A stretch of DNA of 64,000 nucleotides from Linepithema humile. Its lineage: Eukaryota > Arthropoda > Insecta > Hymenoptera > Formicidae. The notes beneath the pieces were generated by a model. It ran no database searches and had not been told where the DNA came from. It worked only from the letters and a program-made list of their open reading frames with translations. Shown here one piece after another: positions 33,137 through 43,325 of the stretch. The position numbers were made by a program, and so were the translations under genes. The stretch lies in assembly GCF_040581485.1 (NCBI RefSeq), contig NC_090135.1, positions 1,116,001 through 1,180,000 on the forward strand, in the 5' to 3' direction. Numbering within the stretch: the first letter of the stretch is position 1; each line of letters starts with the position of its first letter.

Positions 33137-33729
33137 CATTGTGAGGGTGTTGAACCGCGAAAGGAACAAAACCCCTGCTACCTGAGCGTTAAACGCTATA
33201 CGCTACAATACTCTCCACTGTCCAACGAAACCCCAAAAGCCGGGCGATAGAAAAATCCAGCAGCGCCTGCGGGTTCGCACGCAAGAGGAGCAGTTCAGCC
33301 GTGACCGGTGCAACCACCCCTTTGCACACCCGGAGAAGCGAACAAGACACGCTACCCACCTGGCGTTGATGGACGCGCCCAGCCGCCGCCCCCTGCACCC
33401 AAGCCACGCCCACGGGGACCACGGGGAAGCCTTGCTCATTCGTGTCCCGTACCTGGACACGCGCTCTGACCCTGTTAGGAAGAAATATAAGGTTTGGATG
33501 AAATTGTTGGGAAGGATATGACAAACACGTCATTGGATATTAAGGTTGGAAATCCTACCTAACAGAAGACTAATTCCTATACCTAACCATCCGGTAACGC
33601 AGTTGACCCGAGAAGTTTACGAGGCTGCGCTCCCACGCCCGAGGGCTCCGACGCACCCCGAGTAAATGGCCCAGAATCTATTTTTATTTTTATATTGCGC
33701 GCTACACTTATTACTTTTCCCCCGCCTAC
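33137..33729 (-). other. N10 3' UTR
   Basis: About 0.6 kb with no reliable ORF and no poly(A) tail. No similarity to the other 3' UTRs noticed. Confidence 0.7.
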
Positions 33730-36700
33730 TTATTGCTCGGATTGCTTAATCCATAACGACTCTCTACAGAAATCGCTGAACAGGGAAAAGGCCTCTGGAG
33801 TCTGCACCAAGAAAGGTGCTACTTCCGGCCATCTCCAACTGTCAGCCCCTACTATATCGCGCAGAGCGACTCTCTGCGCTTCGAATCTTTCGCACTCCAG
33901 AAGGAAGTGCGGTACAGTGTCTTCACCGCCGCCACAGTCACAGGCGCCGCTGTCGACGAGTCCGAGCGACGCAAGGCGTGCTCGGAAATCGCCATGACCC
34001 GTAAGCACCTGCGCGCTCCAACGGTCAGGTTGAATCCACCGCGCGCCCATCCTCCCAAAGATGTTTCTGAAAAACGAAAAAGTGGTACGGCCTTTCGTCG
34101 AAGAGCTCCACTTGGTCTGCCACATCCTCCTACCCTCTGCCTTGATGCGTTTCACCGCATCCTTATCTGTCGCTGCGACTCTAGTTTCTCCTATCTCGGT
34201 GTCCCTAGCTCTTCTAATTTCATACCTAGCCCTGCCTTCCTGGAGGAGGATTTCGACAGGGGTCGCACCGGCGACAACGCACAATGATTCCCGTGACGAC
34301 GTTCTATACGCGCCTATCACCGGAATAAGCACTTTGCGCTGTATACTTTGTAGTTTCCTAATATCGCGCTCCGTACAGAGGTCTGCCCATCCCGCTGCGG
34401 CATACGCCACAGTTGGGGCAAACACTCCCCTGTAAATAGTCGAGAGCGCCCTATATTTCAGACCCCATGTAGATCTAGCTAACTTACCCAATCTCGCGAA
34501 TAGTGACTCTACTTTATTTTTCAAATATTCACAATGAGACCCTACTTTCATACCTTTATCAAAATGGACACCGAGATATCTAACGGAATTCTTAAATTTA
34601 ATACTATTATCTCCTATTTTTATCGTTGGGGGTCTTCCTGCTAGGTCTACCTTTTTTGTATTCGTTTTCCGCTTCCTATCCGGGCGGTCTCCTCCCCTTC
34701 TACCAATCGGTGCTCTACATATATCTTCATTTTTCAATACTATCGCTTCTGTCTTTTTTTCCAAAATTTCCAATTTCGCGGACTTGCACCAATTTACGAT
34801 CCTATCAACGATTATTTGACCCTTCAGTTCTAATTCCCTTCGCGAATTTCCTCTAATTACTGTTATTAAATCGTCCGCGTAAGCTGCATATTGTCCCGGA
34901 GCTATTTCCTCTAGTTCTTTAAGAAGGCCGTCGAACATAACATTCCAGCAGGTGGGACCGAGAACGGAGCCCTGCGGGCACCCCCTCGTTGCCTGCTTGA
35001 AAACTTTCCCGTGCCCTAATTCAATCTGCACCCTTTGATCGCTGAAGTAGCTCCGGAGCACTCCGAAAACGTTCTTGGGGCAGTTCCTATTTTTGAAGCT
35101 ATCTAAGACCAGGGGCCACCAGACATTGTCGAAAGCACCCGAAATATTAAAGAGCAGGGCGACGGCATACCTCTCTTCAGAGGCAGAGACCATCCTCCGC
35201 AACTCCACGATAGCATCTTCCGTCGACTTTCCGGGCGTGAACCCGAACTGCCGGTGGGAGACCTTATCAGGCGCCATCGACGTGTCCTCCAGGCGAAGCT
35301 TAATAAGCTTTTCGAGAAGTTTCCCTACTACAGAGAGGAGACATATGGGCCTATAGGATTTCGGGTCCTTCTCGTCTCTGTCCTCGCTCTTCAGAAGAAC
35401 TCGTAATGAGCCCTCTTTCCAAATCGAGGGAAAGACGCCCCACTGAAGGCACCCGTTGAATAACCTGACTATCTGACCGGGGATTGTTCTACATGCTACC
35501 TTCAAGACACTGACCTCGATTAGATCAGGTCCGGGTGCTTTATTATTTTTAAAACTTTTAACTACCTCGGCCACTTCTCGCTCCGTGAAGATGGGAGCGT
35601 CGGCCGTATTTGGCGCAACTTGCGCGTTTTCCCTAACTATGATTTGATTATCTGTATCCTCATTCTCCCGGTCATCTGGGACGTGGACATCCAGAAGGTA
35701 GCCGGCTGTCTCTTCTACGGTGTTGGTAGAGTATTCGCCCCGCCGGAGGGTGTTGACCACCCTCTCAACTCGGAGCTTTTCAGCTTGTTGCTTATAAACG
35801 TAGCCCCAAGCCTCCGAGTTGCCGTGCGACGTAACGAATTTTTGCCAGCTTGCGAGTTTTGCCTTCCTCACCTCCCTTCTGTAGTACCTCAAAGATACGC
35901 TGTACTCTTGGTAAAGGGTGAGGTAATTGAGCTCTCCTCGCCCTACCTGGATGGCACGTCTTAACCTATATACTGACTTTTTGATGACAGTCAGTTCTCT
36001 AGTCCACCACGGGTTGGATTTTCTAAACCTTTTCTTTCTTGGCATGGAAGACTTACAGGCCTCTTGGAGCACCACCGTAAGTTCTTGCGCCATCAATTCT
36101 ACTTCCTCCGCAGACTGCAGACTGAGGACCTCGAGCCGCGACCTGGATAGATCGCGCAGGCTCTCGGCGAATCGATCCCAATCGGCCCGACGTGTGTCGA
36201 AACGATTGGTCTCGGCCCCCCGATCCTTGCCCGTTACTTTTGGCACCCTCACCCTGATGTCCACGGAGTTGTGGTCGCTGCTCGTCCAGTCCTGCCTCAC
36301 TTTCCACTCGCCGATGAATTGGCTCATGGTAGGGGACGAGAGAGTAACATCTATGTAAGACGACCCTCCCGCCGTCCAGTAGGTAGGTGGTTGAGCAGCG
36401 TCGTTCAAAACCTGGAGGCCAAATGCTTGGATGAGGTCCTCGAGTTTGGCACCTCTTTCGTCTGTTCTCTGAGGGCTCCAGAGAGACGACCGCGCATTGG
36501 CATATAACGCAACTATCATTCTCTTCCCCCTCAGTGAATGACACACCATTTCGAGGTGGCTGAGGTGTTTCTCGATCTCGTCGCTGTACTGGAAGTAGCA
36601 CGACACGACGTAGAACGAAAAATTGGGGGCTTGCACTTCCGCACAAACACAATGCGTAGTACTAAGCTGCGAGACAAATAACATTTCTAAATTTGGATTA

Positions 36701-37428
36701 CTTATGGCTACTGCCGCCCACGGACGTTGCAAGCGAACAGCCGCCACCCTAATTTGCCTACCTAGCCCATAGAATACATGGCTTGAGTTTTGCTTCTTGA
36801 CGTATGGTTCCTGCAATAACAGGACGTCAAGTCGCTTTTCAAAGGCCAGTTGACAAACCTCACCTGATACTACTTGTGAACGACGCATGTTCAATTGTAG
36901 TATCCTAATTCCCGTGGACCGCGCACAAACTACCACTGGCTCCGTAGCCGTTACTAAATTTTCCGCCGAGTTTGACGAGCTAACATCGTTTAATGTATCT
37001 TCCAGGTGGGTCTGGATGGGGTCCGCGAATCTAACGCGTTTCTTTTCAATTCTTGCCTCGCGTGGCTTAACGTTACCTGACCTATTCTTTGTTCCTACAA
37101 GACTATCGCACCTTTTCAATAATACGCGGGCTGTACGGAAGTTCTTTAACACGCGCGCTATCCTATCACATTTTTCAACTTCAATGCGGAGAGTACAAAG
37201 ACTGCAAACCTGGGATTGTACCCCGCCGCGTCCAACGCGGACTCGCTCGGGCACGGCACGGTGAGGCGCTCTCGAAGAAGCGGAGGCCATCACCGAGCCC
37301 ACAAGCGATCGTGCACGGAACTCAGCGGCGGGAACTCCCACCACTTCCCTAACAGCAGCCCTGTCTGGCCGGAAGCGGCTGGCCAAACGGGCACTCCTCC
37401 TCACAAGATTTAGAATTTTAAGACTCAT
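33730..37428 (-). CDS. N10 ORF: APE endonuclease + reverse transcriptase, open but with changed catalytic residues
   Basis: Open for over 1230 codons; first ATG at 37426-37428. An Arg-rich N-terminal extension of ~170 residues of unknown role is followed by endonuclease: RILQLNMRRSQVVSGEV, LLLQEPYVKK (Glu kept), MIVALYANARSSLW (the usual DANA Asp is Tyr) and SSDHNSVDIRV (Asp-His kept). RT: NKAPGPDLIE, YRPICLLSVVGKLLEKL, LLFNISGAFDNVWW (motif A: Asn, codon AAT, where the catalytic Asp belongs), RGCPQGSVLGPTCWN, AAYADDLITVI (motif C intact). The C-terminal CDCGGGEDTVPHFLLEC is the usual R1-type cysteine/histidine region. The ORF has no stop or frameshift, yet two catalytic Asp residues are lost. 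Confidence 0.9.
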   Translation of the reverse strand: MSLKILNLVRRSARLASRFRPDRAAVREVVGVPAAEFRARSLVGSVMASASSRAPHRAVPERVRVGRGGVQSQVCSLCTLRIEVEKCDRIARVLKNFRTARVLLKRCDSLVGTKNRSGNVKPREARIEKKRVRFADPIQTHLEDTLNDVSSSNSAENLVTATEPVVVCARSTGIRILQLNMRRSQVVSGEVCQLAFEKRLDVLLLQEPYVKKQNSSHVFYGLGRQIRVAAVRLQRPWAAVAISNPNLEMLFVSQLSTTHCVCAEVQAPNFSFYVVSCYFQYSDEIEKHLSHLEMVCHSLRGKRMIVALYANARSSLWSPQRTDERGAKLEDLIQAFGLQVLNDAAQPPTYWTAGGSSYIDVTLSSPTMSQFIGEWKVRQDWTSSDHNSVDIRVRVPKVTGKDRGAETNRFDTRRADWDRFAESLRDLSRSRLEVLSLQSAEEVELMAQELTVVLQEACKSSMPRKKRFRKSNPWWTRELTVIKKSVYRLRRAIQVGRGELNYLTLYQEYSVSLRYYRREVRKAKLASWQKFVTSHGNSEAWGYVYKQQAEKLRVERVVNTLRRGEYSTNTVEETAGYLLDVHVPDDRENEDTDNQIIVRENAQVAPNTADAPIFTEREVAEVVKSFKNNKAPGPDLIEVSVLKVACRTIPGQIVRLFNGCLQWGVFPSIWKEGSLRVLLKSEDRDEKDPKSYRPICLLSVVGKLLEKLIKLRLEDTSMAPDKVSHRQFGFTPGKSTEDAIVELRRMVSASEERYAVALLFNISGAFDNVWWPLVLDSFKNRNCPKNVFGVLRSYFSDQRVQIELGHGKVFKQATRGCPQGSVLGPTCWNVMFDGLLKELEEIAPGQYAAYADDLITVIRGNSRRELELKGQIIVDRIVNWCKSAKLEILEKKTEAIVLKNEDICRAPIGRRGGDRPDRKRKTNTKKVDLAGRPPTIKIGDNSIKFKNSVRYLGVHFDKGMKVGSHCEYLKNKVESLFARLGKLARSTWGLKYRALSTIYRGVFAPTVAYAAAGWADLCTERDIRKLQSIQRKVLIPVIGAYRTSSRESLCVVAGATPVEILLQEGRARYEIRRARDTEIGETRVAATDKDAVKRIKAEGRRMWQTKWSSSTKGRTTFSFFRNIFGRMGARWIQPDRWSAQVLTGHGDFRARLASLGLVDSGACDCGGGEDTVPHFLLECERFEAQRVALRDIVGADSWRWPEVAPFLVQTPEAFSLFSDFCRESLWIKQSEQ

Positions 37429-37440
37429 TTTTGTTCCCAC

Positions 37441-38047
37441 GAGTGTGGTGGAAAGGATGTCCAGCGCCGTAGAGCCACCTATACGACACTAAGCCTAACT
37501 ACACCGAGGGGTCGGCAGGTACCCCGGAGCGGACCGTTAGCGACTGCGTTAACGCCTAACCAAAACACTCCCGCAGCCATTCAGACCCTGAGCACGGCGC
37601 CAACACCTTGGTCTTAGAGTGATAACCCCTACTAATACGAAACAAAGGAGTCCACCGATCGAACTTCTTACAACCCCCCGACCTGAAAAAAAAAAAAAAA
37701 ACCACCGGTTCCGTCGCCGCCGCACCAGGCCGAGGCCTAGCCCGACAACGCAGGGCCCGGTAGGCTCTACTCTGCGGCCCCTGCCCCTTCCCCCGCGCAT
37801 CCGCACGAGCAGGCCCACGCCCCGGCCTCTGCCTAGGCGCAGACCCACCCCCACTTCAGAACAAGAAAAGGCGCAGCGGAGGGGGAGATAGGCCACAGGG
37901 GAAGTGGGTTATTATGTGGGTAGGGAGGAAAAGGGAGGAAAAGGGAGAAGTGGAGAGGAGGTAGAGACATGCACCTGTTTCCGACAGCCACTGGAGATCA
38001 TGGTTTTGGGGGCCTTTTACCCTTGTCGGACATAGTGCACATCTCGC
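37441..38047 (-). other. N10 5' UTR downstream of ribozyme
   Basis: GC-rich except for an A run at about 37686-37703 (T run on the sense strand). No ORF1-like coding sequence was found. Confidence 0.6.
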
Positions 38048-38137
38048 GGGTGCGTTCGTTTCCTCGCCGGAACGAAAAAAGCGTGCCCGGCGAGTACTGA
38101 GCCCCCCCACCACGACAAGGTGCACCCTTGGGGGGGG
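38048..38137 (-). ncRNA. HDV-like self-cleaving ribozyme at exact 5' end of N10 (predicted)
   Basis: P1 CCCCCCC (38137-38131)/GGGGGGG (38108-38102 on plus as C7); P2 GGGTGC/GCACCC; P3 ACC/GGT with loop TTGTCGT; P4 CTCGCCGG/CCGGCGAG; J4/2 region GAAACGAAC containing CGAA; then the P2 3' strand. P1, P2 and P4 all differ in sequence from the other copies while P3 and its loop are unchanged. The 16-bp target duplication ends right where P1 begins, so the predicted cleavage point equals the element's 5' terminus. Confidence 0.8.
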
Positions 38138-38153
38138 GTCTCTAAGGGACATT
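38138..38153. repeat. Target-site duplication of N10, right copy
   Basis: GTCTCTAAGGGACATT, identical to 33121-33136. One base of ambiguity is possible because the N10 5' end is a run of the same base. Confidence 0.92.
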
Positions 38154-40285
38154 GGACCCAAGCGGATCTTATGCCCCTCCCCGTTATTTTAATGTCCCCC
38201 ACTTTTATATCGGTGAGGGAGCATCCTCCTAGTTCCGCTACCACCCGAGTAATATCCTCAGGTATGACGGATGGGTCAGTTCCGCTAATCCGGATCTCCC
38301 CCATTTTCTGAGGGCGAGCGATCCGGATTTCGGGCTTACCTGCGAACAGGTCAGCCATACTCTTGGCCAACCTGTCCGCCTCAGCCTTTCTATCGGGGCC
38401 CGACAGCTGGACCAGCATGGCCCCTGTCTGGGCCTTATCGAGCCTCATTTGCCCCGAAATCCCCAGGTCCCTAAGTGAGATCTTTTCCCGCATCTGCCTC
38501 ACCGTTGCGGAGTACTCACTCTCCGGGCAGGTGAGCGTGTCGCTGCAGTGCGGAGGGTCTTTCTCTTCTTTCCCCCTTTCTTCTTCCCAGCCCCTTGGGA
38601 GGGAGGAAAGGGGGGAGGTTTGGGGACTGATTTGGTCCCTTCTGCCTTAGGGGAAGTTATCTTTTTCCCCCTCTTCGTGACCGTCGCCCAGGATAGTTGC
38701 TCCTCCTCCCGTCGGATTACGGCGGTAGAGGGGGTAGCAGGGGCGGTCTTATCCCCTCCAGGGGGAGTCGGAGGACCCGGCTTCTTGCTCGGGTCTTTCT
38801 TCTTTTCCGTAGGGGGAGGAGGAGGGCCGGCAGTGGGCTGTCGCGAGGCGGCGGATCGTTGTTTCGGCTCCTTCTTCCCCTTCTTTCCCTTTCCCTTCCC
38901 AGAATCTCCAGCGGGGGGAGCCACCGCCTTAACGGGGGGTGGACCCGAGCTACTGGGGGATCCGGAAGGGGGAGGGTCAGGCAAGTAGGGGGTGTGCCTC
39001 ATCTCGATGAGTTCCCTCAACTCCCTCATCTCCTTTCTCCACTCCTCCCTCATCTGTCCCATCAGAATCCGCCCCAAAGTGTTAACCGATTCGTCTCTGT
39101 GTAACAGTTCGTTGCTTATAATGACCGGGTGAGGGGTGTCTTCCAACCTCTTGCTGACCCTTTTAATCGGGGGCCTACGGGCAGGATTTTCCTCCAGTTC
39201 CTTCCTAGAGGGGTAAAGAATCGCTGGGGGGGAGCCAGGAGGGGGAGACTCCCCTCTAGCCCCTCTCCACTCTCTTCCTCCTCCATCCTTTCCTCCTCCT
39301 CCGTTTCCCTGATCCCTGTTGTTATTAAGGGAGAGGGGGGAGGAGAGGTTCTTGTCAATTCCTCCATTTCCTTTCGGAGGATTCGATTTTCCTCCTCTAA
39401 TCGGCGGTTTGCCGCCATTACATCCTCCATCTGCGGGCTGACAGAGGAGGGGGCTCTACCGGTCTGGGGGTCATAATAACCCGACTCGGTGCGGGACGTC
39501 AAGACCTTGGTACCCGCCTCAATCCTGTAAGCTGCGTTGTACAGGAGCTTTTGAAGGCCACCTTGTATACCGCTGCCTTTACTTGCCACCGTCATGATGG
39601 ACTTCACCTCTTTGTCCAGGGCGTTCAGGACGTCCTGGACAGATGAGTCCACCAACTGCTCTACGCAAGTTTTCGTCGCCTTCTCGTGCGTCTTGTACCT
39701 TTTCGTCGATTTATCGACGGTTTCGGTACCCTCCGCTATGGAAAGGGCCAGCTCCTTGTTCCTCTCTTTCTTTAGAAACTGGTCCCTTTCTTTCCTTTTT
39801 TCGGCAGTGTACTGCCCTACATGGCTAGGTGACTTAGCCGGACGGCCCTGCTTCCTCTTCCTCAGGAGTCGGGGAGATGGGTTGTCCACCTCTTCATCCT
39901 CAGAGGGGGTCTGGTGGCCCTTGGTCGCCGGTCTCTTCCTCTTACCCCTCTGGGGTTGGGGATCCTTCCCCCCGAGATCAGAGCCCGAGCAGACCAAGAT
40001 GACCAAGATGTGTAAATTGTCAGACATCTCTGCGTCACCGTCGGAGCCAGACTCGACCAGGGTACTCTCAGTGTCTTCTGAGTCCCCTCCTTCAATCACT
40101 TCAGGCTTTTTGCCTTTGACTCTGCTTCTCAATCTCCTGGGAGAAAGAGAGGTGGTGGCTTCTGACCCATCCATGCGCCGGTGTTGGGCGCCTATTGTCT
40201 GCGTCGTAACACAGCTATGTTGCGATTGCTCGCAGTCTTCCTCCATCTTCAAAGAATTATTAAAATGATCCATTCTTGGTTTCAT
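38138..40285 (-). pseudogene. N9 ORF1, 5' part (Gag-like), two frame changes
   Basis: First ATG 40283-40285. The N-terminal part has acidic and basic stretches (RRLRSRVKGKKPEVIEGG, KRKRPATKGHQTPSEDEE) and a coiled coil (MAANRRLEEENRILRKEMEE). The frame changes near 39130 into a Pro/Lys-rich linker and near 38500 into the RRM-like core (KISLRDLGISGQMRLDKAQT, IRIARPQKMGEIRISG, VAELGGCSLTDIKVGDIK), reaching the N10 insertion at CPLET. The GGIVPAP motif of other ORF1s is not evident. Confidence 0.8.
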
Positions 40286-40639
40286 ACCCACAACCCATCA
40301 CGGCTTCGCCGACCGGGCATGCCCAGTTACCCCCGAGTTCCCCCGGGGAGTCGGCATATGGCTCTGGCACCGGGATGGACATCCGGTGCACGGGCCTCCA
40401 GCCTTTTACACACCCCTGGTTTAACCCAGGGATTTTCAGGGGTCCCACATCTCCGACCTGTGGGCACCGTGATGGGCGCCGCCACGCGGAGGGCCCCACG
40501 GACGGATGGGGCGGAGGATTGTAGCAACCCAACCAACCGCCTTGCCCGCCGTGGCAACCAGCAAACCCACTCCTCGTCCGCACACTCTGGGACCGATAAT
40601 CCATCGTCTGATGTCGACGACGGGTTAGTACCACTCCCG

Positions 40640-41390
40640 ACCTTTTCTTCTTCTGGGGGCTTTGATGGGATTTTCTCCTTCTTAGGAGTGTCTCCCCCTT
40701 ACGGACTCTCCTCCCTTCTTTGGGGATTGGAGGGCCCGGAACCCCCGAGGCCTCCTTCCCCTTCTCCTTCAAAAAGTGGTCCGGGGGGACGGAGGGACCG
40801 TGTGGAAGCGCGGCCCCTCCCCCCCCTTTCCCCTTGCCACCTATGAGTCGCTCCGCTCTTAATAGAGCGGAGCGGCCCTTACTTCCTTTAGGGGAGGGTG
40901 CGGAAAAAGAGGAAACCGATGAGGCAAAGCCCCCATCGGAGTCCCCCCCACCACCCCCCCCTCTTCCTCTTTTTTATCCTGACCCCCCCACCCCCGCGAT
41001 GCCGCGGGGGGACAAGGGGGCAAGACGTTCCTCCAATGTAGTGGCGGTATTCCGCCCCACTACTCCTACAGGCGGGGTAATTCGCCTTAGCGGCGCAACG
41101 TCCAGTCTAGTGCCCCAGCTCCCCGCACCGGAAGCAATTTTTGCCCCGGTCGAGGGGTTCGGGACACTCCCACGATTTGTGCCCCCGGCACAAACACCTG
41201 AAGCATCGAGGTTGGGGATTAATATCCCCCCCCCCCCCGATGTCCCAGCTGTGCCTTCACTAAAGAGGGGTGGGGTGATCCTCCTTTTCTGGAGGCCCAC
41301 CCCGCTATCATCCTTCCCGGACTCAGACTCCGGGAGAGAAGGGAAGCTACCTCCCTTCACCACGACAAGGTGGCGCACAACGAGGAGGAG
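40640..41390 (-). pseudogene. Degenerate RPDLWG-family gag fragment fused to half a ribozyme
   Basis: Matches the zinc-knuckle ORF region of N5 and N11 (compare 41080-41240 with 44460-44630), with no usable frame. At about 41353 the gag sequence passes straight into CACCACGACAAGGTGG and the 5' terminus seen in N7. The P1 3' strand, P4 and J4/2 are absent. This is a chimeric junction, perhaps template jumping or recombination. Confidence 0.65.
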
Positions 41391-41682
41391 AGTGGTGTGC
41401 CCGAAAGCCCATCACGAAGATTTATCGACAACCTACAACACTGAAACGGCGACCCGAAGGTCGCCCCATCACAAGGGGGTAATTTCAATCATGGGCACCA
41501 CCCTTTAGGAATCCCAGGTTTATTCAAGGAGTATCCTTCTCCTGGACGTTTATTTAACCCTTCTCCGGGTCGTTACTCCGAGTCGTCGGGCGCCATTGGC
41601 TTGGTAGCTACCTTCGCTACATGTACCGGGTCGTCCATTCCCAGAAGCAACTTGTTAGGGGAGCCGCCCTCACCTCCCAGAC

Positions 41683-42347
41683 GATCTTTGTTAAGCCTGG
41701 ATCCCGGCCAGCTGGTTTTTCCCATTTTTGAGGTTTTTCATCAGGAGATATCCTCAAACCCCCGGTTGATTAACGAGGCGATCCTACCTCGGGGCGATCT
41801 TTGTTAAGCCTGGGTCCCTGCCAGCTGGGTATTTCCATTGAGACTTTTCATCAGGAGGTGTTCTCATACCCCCGGTTGTTTAACGAGGCTATCCATCCTC
41901 GGGGCGATCTTTGTTTAGCCTGGGTCCCGGCCAGCTGGGTATTTCCATTGAGACTTTTCATCAGGAGGTGTTCTCATACCCCCGGTTGTTTAACGAGGTT
42001 TTCCTTCCTCAGGACGATCTTTGTTTAGCCTGGATCCCGGCCACCTGGTTATTTCCATTTGAGACTTTTCATCAGGAGGTATTCTCAAACCCCCGGTTGT
42101 TTAACGAGGTTTTCCTTCCTCAGGACGATCTTTGTTTAGCCTGGATTTCGGCCAGCTGATTATTTCCATTTGAGATTTTTCATCAGGGGGTATTCTCAAA
42201 CCCCCGGTTGATTAACGAGGTTTTCCTTCCTCGGGGCGATCTTTGTTTAGCCTGGATTCCGGCCAGCTGGTTATTTCCATTTGAGACTTTTCATCAGGAG
42301 GTATCTCAAACCCCCGGTTGTTTAACGAGGTTTTTCCTTCCTCGGCT
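41683..42347. repeat. Six-copy minisatellite, unit 110-113 bp
   Basis: Units start with GATCTTTGTT at 41683, 41796, 41906, 42016, 42127 and 42238. Each contains GCCAGCTG(G), TTTTCATCAGGAG, ACCCCCGGTTG and TTAACGAGG. The first unit is the most diverged. Plus-strand frames of 70-95 codons over it are repeat artefacts. It lies in the N9 5' region and may be a promoter/enhancer array. Confidence 0.9.
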
Positions 42348-42579
42348 TTTTAGGGCATGCAGGCTGGCGGAGGAGAAAGGGGAGAGGGTAAGAAGAGAGG
42401 TGGAAAAGGAAAGGAAAGGAGACAGTCTACAGAGACCCATTTTGAGGTTTTCCCCCTCAGTTTTTTTCCAGAGTTGTACTTCTCTGGCCAAATTTTAGGT
42501 CATAAGGTGAAGTGCAAGCTTCAGAGCCTTTTTTGGGTATGGCGCCCCAAGTTTTTTTTAACGAAGTTAAACTTCTTTG

Positions 42580-42662
42580 GGTGTGCTCTTAGATCCCGCA
42601 TCTCCACGAATGGATAGCGGGGAGCCCTGGCACCACGTCAAGGTGGCACACCGTCGCCAAGG
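42580..42662 (-). ncRNA. HDV-like self-cleaving ribozyme at 5' end of N9 (predicted, divergent)
   Basis: P1 CCTTGGC/GCCAGGG (one G-U), P2 GGTGTGC/GCACACC, P3 ACC/GGT with loop TTGACGT, P4 CCCGC/GCGGG capped by TCCA-TTCG-TGGA (UUCG tetraloop), J4/2 ATCTAAGAG with CUAA. Nearly every stem sequence differs from the other copies while the fold and joining signature remain. Confidence 0.8.
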
Positions 42663-43325
42663 CCACCCAACAACCTTTTTTTTTTTTTTTTTTGCCGGAG
42701 CCACCCGTGGGTGACCCCAGGGATGGGGAAATCTTCAAAAAGACCCCCTTCCGCGTGCAATGTGCAGTCCTAATGACCGCATTGCGGAAAGGGAGTGTGG
42801 GATTCACCACCCCAGCGGAACTTTACTGGAGTGGCGCCTACCCACTAAAACCCCACCCCTTTTAGCTTGATCTTCGCCCAGTCATTCAGTGGGAGAGGCC
42901 TGGGTATCGCCAGCGGCATTTCATCCAGACCTCTCCCTGACCACCCTGTTAAGGGGTACGTCGTCTCCCCCAAGTGGGGGAGTGGGAGGTTTTCACCTCT
43001 TTCCTCCTCCAAAATGTCCCTCAAACTGGGGGTTGAGGAAAAGGGACAGGTACCCGAGGGCCCAATCTTCCCATCTCCCTCTCCCCCTGACCATCACCAC
43101 GTGACGACGGTCCGGAACAGGCCGCCGCCCAGTGGGAGGCCTAACTTCTTTGGGAGAGAGAGGGATATTATCCCTCTGTACCCAAGGTCCACCCGACTTG
43201 GCCCTAACCGGGTCAAGTCATCGGGACTTCCTTCTACGCTGCGGGCTGCAGCAGCACTCCTCCCCTGCCAACCACAGGGCCCTTTCCCGAAAAGCGGGAG
43301 ACCCCGCCGCCCGCAGGGGGAGGGG

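Larger units (their letters stand above)
33137..38137 (-). mobile_element. N10: R1-superfamily element with one ORF, inserted in N9 gag
   Basis: A 5001-bp insertion flanked by the 16-bp duplication. On the sense strand it runs ribozyme (38137-38048), 5' UTR (to 37441), one long ORF and a 3' UTR ending CCTCACAATG without a poly(A) tail. No Gag-type ORF is present although both ends are defined, so the absence is not due to truncation. It is the only non-LTR element here not seated in telomeric repeat or against another element's tail. Confidence 0.9.
40292..42579 (-). other. N9 5' region, mosaic
   Basis: Three parts: a GC-rich leader next to gag (40292-40640); a degenerate piece of an RPDLWG-family gag ending in a partial ribozyme (40640-41390); and a moderately AT-rich part with the 110-bp minisatellite and spacer (41390-42579). 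No poly(A) tail marks the piece at 40640-41390 as a separate insertion. Confidence 0.5.
28883..42675 (-). mobile_element. N9: RT-bearing R1/TRAS/SART-like element interrupted by N10
   Basis: Poly(T) 28883-28893 (tail), 3' UTR to 29632, ORF2 29633-32647, ORF1 32541-33136 continued at 38138-40285, then a complex 5' region with a 110-bp minisatellite and a terminal ribozyme (42580-42662). Removing N10 (5.0 kb) and one copy of its duplication rejoins ORF1 across TGTCCCTTAGAGAC. The 5' end GGTTGTTGGG abuts the N11 tail. The continuity of 40292-42675 with the gag part is inferred from the absence of another tail between them. Confidence 0.75.

Noticed and set aside
41683..42347. CRISPR-like array
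   Set aside because: Units are continuous ~110-bp repeats without unique spacers, and the sequence is eukaryotic.
41600..42500. Plus-strand frames over the 110-bp minisatellite as a repeat protein
   Set aside because: The period changes between 110, 111 and 113 bp, so the frame is not kept from unit to unit.
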